Below, piece after piece: positions 7,504 through 12,574 of a stretch of DNA of 12,574 nt. Location of the stretch: assembly GCA_005885015.1 (NCBI GenBank), contig VAYG01000010.1:432-13005 (forward strand), written 5' to 3'. Made by a program: the position numbers and the translations under genes. The notes below the pieces were generated by a model. It was not told the origin of the DNA and did no database searches. It saw only the letters and a list, made by a program, of their open reading frames with translations. The stretch comes from Actinomycetota bacterium (GTDB lineage Bacteria; Actinomycetota; UBA4738). Position 1 is the first letter of the stretch. Every line of letters starts with the position of its first letter.

Positions 7504-7998
7504 ATGGAGAAGAGGATCCTCAAGCCTCCCGAGGGGTGGAGGTCTCAGGTCATCGAGGTCATTCCAGGGCTGCTCCTGTCCAACATGCTCGTAGAGCCGG
7601 ATGGTTTTGGTTCGCTAGGAGTGGACGCGATCGTGGCGTTGGACGACTGGGAGTACATATGGTCACCACCGGTGCCAGACAACCATCTCTACGTTCACTT
7701 CCCCATCGAGGACGCGGATGCAGTCGACCCCAAGACCCGCGAGGTTGCACGGCTGGTGGCCGTGTTGGTCGCCGGAGGGCACCGCGTACTTGTGCACTGC
7801 TTGCAGGGCCTGAACCGCTCCGGCTTGGTGGTCGCTCGGGCTCTGATGTTCCTGGGCCATGAGGCGGAGGAGGCGATCGATCTCGTCCGCGTGCGGCGAG
7901 GCCTTGACGATGGATTCGGCGCACTGGGGAATGAGAGCTTCGTGGAGTGGCTGTTGCTGGAAGAGGCGGCTTCGGAAGGCAAAGCCCGGCTCCGGTAA
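7504..7998 (+). CDS. Dual-specificity-type protein phosphatase
   Basis: 164-residue cysteine-dependent phosphatase of the atypical dual-specificity family, predicted to remove phosphate from protein Ser/Thr/Tyr or a small phospho-substrate in the cytoplasm. The P-loop HCLQGLNRSG (98-107) matches HCxxGxxRS/T: C99 is the nucleophile and R105 binds phosphate. The usual general acid lies in FPIEDADAVD (D70 or D72). The opening VIEVIPGLLLSNMLVEPDG is the typical start of the fold, and the size suits a single-domain enzyme. All catalytic residues are present and the frame is intact. The start is supported by a -10-like box just upstream rather than by a ribosome site. The convergent neighbour is a broken GNAT gene 12 bases away. 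The physiological substrate cannot be told from the sequence. Confidence 0.88.
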   Translation: MEKRILKPPEGWRSQVIEVIPGLLLSNMLVEPDGFGSLGVDAIVALDDWEYIWSPPVPDNHLYVHFPIEDADAVDPKTREVARLVAVLVAGGHRVLVHCLQGLNRSGLVVARALMFLGHEAEEAIDLVRVRRGLDDGFGALGNESFVEWLLLEEAASEGKARLR

Positions 7999-8010
7999 CC
8001 GGCCGCACGC

Positions 8011-8307
8011 TCAGTGGTCAACCCGGTACCGGTACGCGTACAGCGCGAAGTCGTTGGCTGCTTCGGTCTCCTTCCCGGGGTCTTCGAAGTGGCGGTTTCG
8101 TTCAGGTGTGGCTTCGAAACCGATGCGCTCGTGCAGGCGTGGATCCGCCCATCGTCGATGGCAGCCAGCACTGTTTTCACCCGCGCCCGACCCTGGAGGT
8201 CCGCGACCCTCTCCAGGTATTCCTCCCACTCGGAGTTCTCGGTAGGCGAGTGCTGTGATCCTTCCCGCCTCCTGGTACTTCTCGGGCCGAACCTCGCGAA
8301 TCTCCAC
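8011..8307 (-). pseudogene. GNAT acetyltransferase remnant with internal deletions
   Basis: The GTG at 8307 begins EIREVRPEKYQEAGRITALAYRE, a standard GNAT N-terminus. The sense then moves to another frame, giving NSEWEEYLERVADLQGRARV then KTVLAAIDDGRI (about 8240-8142), and returns to the first frame as LHERIGFEATPERNRHFEDP to the stop at 8011. The whole acetyl-CoA-binding core (the R/QxxGxG/A loop and following helix) is missing between DGRI and LHERIGFE. Intact members are roughly 150-200 residues. The formal ORF of 98 residues is therefore not a working enzyme. It could be real decay or assembly loss. It faces the phosphatase gene and diverges from the Asp-box gene. Confidence 0.65.
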
Positions 8308-8402
8308 TGCAATCCAGACTAGCTACCCTTCAACTCTGTGCTTCATTTGACGCGTTGATCGGCAGCCACATAACGTCGCCTACCCGGCACGAGGAGGGTG
8401 GG

Positions 8403-9932
8403 ATGAAGAGACCCGGGAAGTTGGCTGGTGCGGCAGTTGACGCGCTCATCTTCTTTCTCGTGGGAGGGGTGTACGCGCCAGCCTCTCTGGCCCGTCGGGC
8501 CACTCCCTCAGCCGACCTGCAGGTCAACGCGCCGAATCGGGGACCATTCCCCACGAACAAGCAAGCGGAACCGAGCATCGCCCAGAACCCGACGAACCCA
8601 CTGAACATCATCGTCGGCTCGGGAGATGAGTTCGCGGAGCCCCCGTGCACCGATACATATCCGTCCTCCTGCCCGGTAGTCCCCGGGATCTCGATCTCCG
8701 GCTTCTACGCCTCATTCGACGGGGGGAAGACCTTCCCCTGCCAGGGCTTGATCGATCTGTCGGCGTTCGGGAAATGGGCCGAGGCGGACCCATGGGTGAC
8801 CTTCGACAGCCGGGGCAACGCCTACTATGGCCAGCTGGCCTTCGATACGATCGGCGGACCTCCGGGCAACGTGGCCGACATCTTCGTGGCGAAGTCGACC
8901 GACGGTGGCTGCACGTGGAGCTCAGCGGCGAAGGCAAGCGGGTCGTCCCATGCCAAGTACGACGACAAGGACTCGATCGCCGCGGACGCCAACCCGGCGA
9001 GCCCGTTCCGGGACAGCCTCTACGCGGCTTGGACGAAGTTCGGAAAGACCTTCTCCAACATCCAGATCGTCTTCAACCGGTCGACCGATGGCGGAGCCAC
9101 CTGGGGCAAGCCACAGCAGCTCAGCCAGGCGACGTTCTCAGAAGGAGGACGGACCGGGGCGGTGGTCCAGGTCGGGCCGGATGGAACCGTCTACGTGGTG
9201 TGGGCGGACGTGGTCAAGCGCGACCCCCAGATCCGTATCGCCATCTCCCACGACGGCGGCAAGACGTTCCCGAACAAGGACGTGAAGGTCGCCTCCCTGG
9301 CCACCGACAATCCGTTTGACGATCCGCTCCCCGGAGCCAGTTTCTTCGGGGGTACCGGCCTGCCATCGTTCGCGGTCGGTCCCGACGGCTCCCTGTACGT
9401 GTCGTGGGGGCGCCGAACGGGGGAGCACACGGTGGCGATGGTGGTCAAGTCCACGGACAAGGGACTCACCTGGGGGACGCCGGTCGTCGCGGGGGACGTC
9501 GTCGGGCGGAGCGAGATCTTTCAGGCGGTGACGGTGGATCGCACCGGGACGGTCCAGCTGATCTTCAATGCGCTGGACGACGTGGCCGTGGGGACCCCAC
9601 CGGGCGGTGGGGTGGTCTTCTACGATGCGTACTGGACCGAGTCCACGGATGGTGGCGCGACGTGGGGCACGCCACTGAAGATCAGCTCAGAGTCCTCGGA
9701 CCCGGACGCCTCTGCATTCAATCAGCTCAGGCCGCAGTTCATCGGAGACTACATCTCTGCCGCGGCCGACTCCTCGCACGTCTACGCGGTATGGACCGAT
9801 GCCCGGAACGGCTCGACCTGCGATGCGATCGACGCGTACGCGTTGGGAGAGGGGCCGAAGCCGAACGTGATCCAGCAATGCCCGGTGACCTTTGGCAACA
9901 CCGACATCTACCTGGGGAAGATCTCGACGTAG
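8403..9932 (+). CDS. Secreted Asp-box (BNR) repeat protein, sialidase-like beta-propeller
   Basis: 509 residues. The ATG at 8403 follows AGGAGG (8392-8397) by five bases and starts a signal peptide (MKRPGKLAG, hydrophobic ALIFFLVGGVY, likely cleavage near PASLA), so it is exported. Six Asp-boxes (SxDxGxTW/F) start at about residues 104, 165, 227, 282, 350 and 414, spaced 55-68 residues as expected for successive propeller blades. Between them run typical strands (VGPDGTVYVVWAD, AVGPDGSLYVSWG). The mature N-terminus has an EPSIAQNPTNPLNIIVGSGD stretch common in this group. Sialidases share the fold but need an Arg triad and a Tyr/Glu pair that I cannot assign here, so enzyme activity is not claimed. 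Other uses are adhesion or glycan binding. The gene stands alone. Confidence 0.85.
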   Translation: MKRPGKLAGAAVDALIFFLVGGVYAPASLARRATPSADLQVNAPNRGPFPTNKQAEPSIAQNPTNPLNIIVGSGDEFAEPPCTDTYPSSCPVVPGISISGFYASFDGGKTFPCQGLIDLSAFGKWAEADPWVTFDSRGNAYYGQLAFDTIGGPPGNVADIFVAKSTDGGCTWSSAAKASGSSHAKYDDKDSIAADANPASPFRDSLYAAWTKFGKTFSNIQIVFNRSTDGGATWGKPQQLSQATFSEGGRTGAVVQVGPDGTVYVVWADVVKRDPQIRIAISHDGGKTFPNKDVKVASLATDNPFDDPLPGASFFGGTGLPSFAVGPDGSLYVSWGRRTGEHTVAMVVKSTDKGLTWGTPVVAGDVVGRSEIFQAVTVDRTGTVQLIFNALDDVAVGTPPGGGVVFYDAYWTESTDGGATWGTPLKISSESSDPDASAFNQLRPQFIGDYISAAADSSHVYAVWTDARNGSTCDAIDAYALGEGPKPNVIQQCPVTFGNTDIYLGKIST

Positions 9933-9939
9933 CACCGGC

Positions 9940-9992
9940 CTCGACGGGGCATCCAACGTCGCCGGCTCGTCCGGTGTCCCTGCCCTGTCGAG
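9940..9992 (+). terminator. Stem-loop after the Asp-box gene
   Basis: Arms CTCGACGGGGCA (9940-9951) and TGCCCTGTCGAG (9981-9992) pair over 12 bases with one G-U, starting eight bases after the stop. The loop holds a smaller CCGG/CCGG dyad. No U-run follows, so this is a GC-type or bidirectional terminator candidate between this gene and the convergent tRNA. Confidence 0.4.
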
Positions 9993-10027
9993 CAGGCCGC
10001 TTTCTGTAGACGCGGGATCAGAAGCGG

Positions 10028-10112
10028 TGCGAGAGGGGGGATTTGAACCCCCACGCCCTTTCGGGCACCGGATCCTAAGTCCGGCGCGTCTGCCGGGTTC
10101 CGCCACTCTCGC
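10028..10112 (-). tRNA. tRNA-Leu (anticodon UAG)
   Basis: An 85-base class II tRNA. The acceptor stem GCGAGAG pairs with CTCTCGC, with discriminator A at 10028. The anticodon arm CCGGA-CTTAGGA-TCCGG gives anticodon TAG, reading CUA-type Leu codons. It has a long variable arm (TGCCCGAAAGGGCG) and a T arm with GGTTCAAATCC. CCA is not encoded (ACCG follows). The tRNA is intact and sits beside integrase and terminase remnants. Confidence 0.95.
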
Positions 10113-10479
10113 AGGTCATCTACCAGCGCTTTTGCAGTCTACAATCCGCGACATTTCCGCCTCGGCAACTCGAATGCTCCCATTTGCTCACGAGGTTTGC
10201 TTTGCCAGGATTCATCTTTGCCGGTAGCGCCAGAGACGGGCAGCCGTGTAAAACTACTTGCCAGGCGAGAGGGCCTCGGGGCAGAGGGGGCCTGTTCCCT
10301 GGGTATCTGCCCTCTGGCCCTCTCGTCGCTCGTATCGTCCTGGAATAGGGGACCAAGATGCAAACCTCTGAAAAAGGCTGTCCCGCATCTATTTTCGCGA
10401 ATCGGGGCTGCTCACAGCGGTTGGGCGGAACTAAGAAACCCTCCCCAGAGCGACAAAGAAACTGGAGGTAGCCCCGGTT
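10113..10479. other. Gene-free stretch between tRNA-Leu and integrase remnant
   Basis: 367 bases with no credible gene on either strand. Base composition is less GC-rich than the signalling operon (several A/T runs). The only clear structure is the long hairpin at 10266-10325. I saw no second copy of the tRNA 3' end that could mark an attachment site. Confidence 0.5.
10266..10325. repeat. Long imperfect inverted repeat (hairpin)
   Basis: CGAGAGGGCC (10266-10275) pairs with GGCCCTCTCG (10316-10325), then a 3x3 internal mismatch, then GGGCAGA (10279-10285) pairs with TCTGCCC (10306-10312), leaving a loop of about 20 bases. No U-run on either side. It could be a terminator, a recombination-site arm near the integrase, or a structured RNA. 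Confidence 0.55.
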
Positions 10480-10790
10480 CTAGCTTCCCAATATGAGCGA
10501 CGCGACCTGCTCGGCTGCGGCCGTTTCCATCGCTGGCAGGGTGTGGGAATAGACGCTCAGAGTCAACATGATCGAGGAATGACCTAGGCGCTCCTGAACC
10601 ACTTTGGGATGCACGCCAGCGGCAAGAGCCAACGACGCCCAGCCGTGCCTCAAAATCGTGAACTCGAGTCCTCGGCAGTCCTGCTCCTGTGGCGAGCTTC
10701 AGGAACTTCTTGGAGACGTACTCCGGGTTGAGTGGTTCCCCATTCTCCTGAGGGAACACGAGTCCCTGATCCTTGTAGGCCGGCTCGGCA
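10480..10790 (-). pseudogene. Tyrosine integrase C-terminal remnant (frameshifted, 5' truncated)
   Basis: C-terminal piece of a phage-type tyrosine recombinase. Reading leftward: EPAYKDQGLVFPQENGEPLN, PEYVSKKFLKLATGAGLPRT, RVHD, then after removing one base in the A4 run at 10652-10655, LRHGWASLALAAGVHPKVVQ, ERLGHSSIMLTLSVYSHTL and a stop at 10480. The catalytic marks are present: HxLRHG (H and R), LGH, and the nucleophile Tyr in SVYSH. The N-terminal domains and the first catalytic Arg are absent; homology stops near 10790, where a terminase fragment begins on the other strand. In the unshifted frame the protein is lost after RVHDF. It marks a former integrated element next to the tRNA. The single-base shift could be a sequencing error, but the truncation is separate. 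Confidence 0.72.
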
Positions 10791-11038
10791 TCCAGTCCCT
10801 CGCCATCGACTTCGAGTTCGGGCGGATCCGCCTGCCCTACGGTGACGTCGAGGCCAGGGGACAAAGCCTGATGCTTAAGGCGGAGGCCACCCAGTACCCG
10901 CATGGCCGTACGGACGATCTCCTGATGGCTCTGTGGATGCTGAAGTGGAACTACCGGGATCTCTGGCTCCTCAAGCCCCGGGCCCGGCCGAATCCCGGCT
11001 GGGGCCCGCTTCCCCCTGAGGTGCGAGGGGAGAGGTAG
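10778..11038 (+). pseudogene. Phage terminase large-subunit C-terminal remnant
   Basis: The plus-strand frame from about 10778 reads GRLGIQSLAIDFEFGRIRLP, YGDVEARGQSLMLKAEATQY and PHGRTDDLLMALWMLKWNYR to a TAG at 11036. This matches the C-terminal end of the nuclease domain of phage/prophage terminase large subunits; the Asp pair in GRTDDLLMALW is the conserved late motif. The ATPase domain and the rest of the nuclease are missing. The formal ORF extends back to 10604, but residues before about 10775 are only the antisense of the integrase fragment. The true 5' end was lost at the junction. It is not expected to be functional. Confidence 0.62.
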
Positions 11039-11043
11039 GCGGC

Positions 11044-11136
11044 GTGGCGATAGCTGAATCAGAGGGAATCAGAGACCCGAAGGCTCATGCGCTTCTTGAA
11101 GAAGTCAATGAGCAGCGGGGACCGGGCTCTTCTTGA
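11044..11136 (+). CDS. Possible 30-residue ORF after the terminase remnant
   Basis: GTG at 11044 reads VAIAESEGIRDPKAHALLEE then VNEQRGPGSS and stops. GAGAGG at 11030-11035 lies eight bases upstream as a ribosome site. It follows the terminase stop by five bases, the place where a portal or small structural gene would start in a phage. It could be a truncated remnant of that gene. It is too short to assign. Confidence 0.22.
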   Translation: MAIAESEGIRDPKAHALLEEVNEQRGPGSS

Positions 11137-11161
11137 GCGAGGCTGAAAATCCCCCAGTCCC

Positions 11162-11761
11162 TTAAGGCGTGTTCGGACAGTACACGTAGAGGAGGACCGC
11201 AACGATGGCCATCCCATCCACCCCGCTGTACATGCGCGAGCCGAACTTCGCCGCGTTCAATGCTCTCGCAGTCGTCTTCCCCAGGGCTTCAAGGTAGGGC
11301 GTCGGGTTGAGGGGGTCCCGCGCCAACGAGGCCGCGGTGACGCACGCCCCGACTCCAATGTTCGTTATTGCGGTGTCTGCAACGGTTGTGAACTCTGGGT
11401 AGCCCGCTGCTTCGAGTGCAGCCTTGGCGGTCTCAGCCTGAGACAGCGGTCGGGCAGTTGCCGACTGCGACCGCTGGCATGACCCTGGAGGTGGAAGGGC
11501 AACCCAGTTACCGCCCGAGCTGACGCAGGCAATGGCAAGCTGATCTGCAGTCGAGCCGCCAAAACACGACTGCGTCTTCTGGGCCCAACTGCCGCCACGC
11601 TCGACGCAAGCGACTTCTCGCGGGTCTACCCGGCCGGACTTCAGGATGAGGGTGGTCCCAATGGCAGCAGCGCCGAGTAGGACGGCCGCAAGGATGACGG
11701 TCCGCTTAGTCGCCGCCGCCCTTATCCCTGATCGATGAGCGCTGTTGGGTTCCAACTCCAC
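11162..11761 (-). CDS. Membrane-anchored protein with duplicated Cys-GG-Trp motif and DUF732-like C-terminus
   Basis: 199 residues from the GTG at 11761. The frame is open further upstream to 11950, but that part lacks domain character and overlaps a plus-strand ORF. A single hydrophobic segment (about 21-40, TVILAAVLLGAAAIGTTLIL) anchors the protein, with the rest predicted outside. Two adjacent copies of one motif follow: C52-x3-GG-x-W-x6-C66 (ACVERGGSWAQKTQSC) and C79-x3-GG-x-W-x8-C95 (ACVSSGGNWVALPPPGSC), each likely closed by a disulphide. The C-terminal 80 residues (AALEAAGYPEF, NIGVGACVTAAS, YVYCPNTP at the end) resemble the actinobacterial secreted DUF732 pattern of two cysteines and a final YCP. 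A TAATAT box eight bases before the GTG suggests a leaderless mRNA. The role is unknown; it lies in a zone with phage remnants. Confidence 0.65.
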   Translation of the reverse strand: MELEPNSAHRSGIRAAATKRTVILAAVLLGAAAIGTTLILKSGRVDPREVACVERGGSWAQKTQSCFGGSTADQLAIACVSSGGNWVALPPPGSCQRSQSATARPLSQAETAKAALEAAGYPEFTTVADTAITNIGVGACVTAASLARDPLNPTPYLEALGKTTARALNAAKFGSRMYSGVDGMAIVAVLLYVYCPNTP

Positions 11762-11769
11762 CGGCCCAG

Positions 11770-11775
11770 ATATTA
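11770..11775 (-). promoter_or_regulatory. Possible -10 box for the duplicated-motif membrane protein
   Basis: TAATAT on the minus strand, eight bases before the GTG at 11761, fits TANNNT and a leaderless start. No ribosome site precedes that GTG, and no matching -35 is clear. Confidence 0.4.
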
Positions 11776-11789
11776 CGATTTGTGTCGAA

Positions 11790-11971
11790 ATGCCCTGCCC
11801 CTGCTGCCTCGGTCCGCTCACGCGCCCGCCGATTCCCCCGCTCACCCGGGAGACCGCTTCTGCGAGCCGTGCGAGTGGCTGTTCGCGGGCGAGATGCTCC
11901 AGGGCGAAGATCCGATGTGGCTGGACGAGACGCTTAGGTGTCCGAAGCACCGTGCCAGGACAACAGACTAG
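11790..11971 (+). pseudogene. Small Cys-rich (zinc-ribbon-like) protein, possibly frameshifted
   Basis: The ATG at 11790 starts MPCPCCLGPLTRPP. One frame over, the sequence reads PGDRFCEPCEWLFAGEMLQG then EDPMWLDETLRCPKHRARTTD to a stop at 11971. The second frame alone is open from 11735, with a weak N-terminus. Joining the two by one missing base around 11830-11850 (runs of C) would give CPCC plus CxxC plus CxxH, a plausible zinc-binding small protein of the kind found in phages and mobile elements. As it stands, it is either a short unconnected ORF or a frameshifted gene. It diverges from the membrane-protein gene. Confidence 0.35.
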
Positions 11972-11990
11972 CGAACAGGCCCGGGCCGAA

Positions 11991-12008
11991 CGAGGCCGTC
12001 AGGCCTCG
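11991..12008. terminator. Perfect hairpin between convergent genes
   Basis: CGAGGCC-GTCA-GGCCTCG: a 7-bp perfect stem with a 4-base loop, 20 bases past the small plus-strand ORF and just beyond the stop of the minus-strand gene ending at 12013. Its position suits a shared bidirectional terminator. There is no U-run. Confidence 0.5.
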
Positions 12009-12012
12009 TCAG

Positions 12013-12561
12013 TTACGGGCACTTCTCCCCGTTCCACACGACACTCTTGCCGATGCCTCCTCCATTCAAGTCCCCAGCGATCGAGTCTGCATTCACCGTC
12101 ATGTGCACCTGCAGAATGGCCCGCTCCCCAGTCGGCTGCCCGTTCGCGTAGAGAGCAAGATCCATAAGGCCTCCTGTCTCTGCTGAGGTTCCCGGCGGAA
12201 CGAGGCCGTTGGTTGCGGCTGTCAATCGCCCTTTCGCGATCAACCCCAACTCGTCGAAGACCTTGACAGACCCGAGGGCTACACCTGACCCTGCACCCCC
12301 GCCGATATAGAGCCGAATTCGCATTGTCGCCCCATCGAAACGGGGATCGTTCGCGGCGATCGGCCCCTCATACAGCTCGTTACTCAGCTCGTTCCAGTGT
12401 CCGCCGCTGCACTCCTTGTTGGAGGTCGGGGGGTTGGGATTCCGGAGCGCGATGGAGCCCTGGATGTCCGTCGCTAGTGGGTCAAGCGGCTGCGCCAGTG
12501 CTGCCCCGACCACTTCGAGCATTGCCAGGACGACGAGTAGGAAGGCCAGCTTCCGCACCAT
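12013..12561 (-). CDS. Secreted protein of unknown function
   Basis: 182 residues. The ATG at 12561 is preceded by GAGGGGG (12574-12568) with a six-base spacer, a strong ribosome site. The signal peptide (MVRK, then LAFLLVVLAMLEVVGA, cleavage likely after ALA at residue 23) gives an exported mature protein starting QPLDP. The mature part looks beta-rich (TMRIRLYIGGGAGSGVALGS, GLMDLALYANGQP, AILQVHMTVNAD). It has two cysteines, C51 and C181, near the two ends, likely to form a disulphide that ties them together. I do not recognise the family. It is not a lipoprotein, since there is no lipobox Cys at the cleavage site. It shares direction and export with the membrane protein at 11162, but the two are separated by a hairpin and a plus-strand ORF. 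Confidence 0.75.
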   Translation of the reverse strand: MVRKLAFLLVVLAMLEVVGAALAQPLDPLATDIQGSIALRNPNPPTSNKECSGGHWNELSNELYEGPIAANDPRFDGATMRIRLYIGGGAGSGVALGSVKVFDELGLIAKGRLTAATNGLVPPGTSAETGGLMDLALYANGQPTGERAILQVHMTVNADSIAGDLNGGGIGKSVVWNGEKCP

Positions 12562-12574
12562 TTGGTTCCCCCTC

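Noticed and set aside
10028..10112. tRNA-Leu as a proven attachment site
   Set aside because: No second copy of its 3' end was seen in the window, and the integrase remnant is on the 5' side, so the link is only suggestive.
10604..10774. N-terminal part of the plus-strand frame leading into the terminase fragment
   Set aside because: It is the antisense of the integrase remnant and has no terminase similarity; only the part from about 10778 is supported.
11762..11950. N-terminal extension of the membrane-protein frame
   Set aside because: No domain or signal features, overlaps a plus-strand Cys-rich ORF, and a better start with a -10-like box lies at 11761.
1..12574. CRISPR array or tandem repeats
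   Set aside because: No regularly spaced direct repeats were seen on reading through the window.

Overview
The window is GC-rich chromosomal DNA, most likely from an uncultivated Actinomycetota. The signs are long GC-rich reading frames, GTG starts, two possible leaderless starts behind TANNNT boxes, a DUF732-like secreted protein and actinobacterial-style multi-GAF and HD-GYP signalling genes. This placement is an inference from style; no marker gene is present.

Left part (1-6724): a signalling region. A large PAS plus multi-GAF sensor gene runs leftward off the window edge. Its frame is broken inside the third GAF domain, about 25 bases shorter than the matching stretch of its own fourth GAF domain. 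Diverging from it across a 475-base spacer is a tight two-gene operon: a HEAT-repeat protein, then an HD-GYP protein predicted to be a cyclic-di-GMP phosphodiesterase or a derivative. Their stop and start codons overlap as ATGA. The spacer holds a nested inverted repeat.

Middle part (6725-9932): small or accessory genes. These are two small unknown ORFs, an intact dual-specificity-type phosphatase with a possible leaderless start, a decayed GNAT acetyltransferase on the opposite strand, and a secreted protein with six regularly spaced Asp-boxes (sialidase-like beta-propeller).

Right part (9933-12574): a tRNA-Leu(UAG) marks the edge of a degraded mobile-element zone. Beyond it lie a long imperfect hairpin, a truncated and frameshifted tyrosine integrase C-terminus, and a truncated phage terminase large-subunit C-terminus. 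The two fragments are fused 5' end to 5' end. Then come a membrane-anchored protein with a duplicated Cys/Gly/Trp motif, a possibly frameshifted small Cys-rich protein, and a secreted protein of unknown function. I read this as the remnant of an integrated phage-like element carrying cargo or neighbouring exported proteins.

I did not see a complete new defence or biosynthetic system. The most unusual items are the integrase-terminase junction, the clustered gene decay, the nested inverted repeat between the two signalling units, and the duplicated-motif membrane protein.
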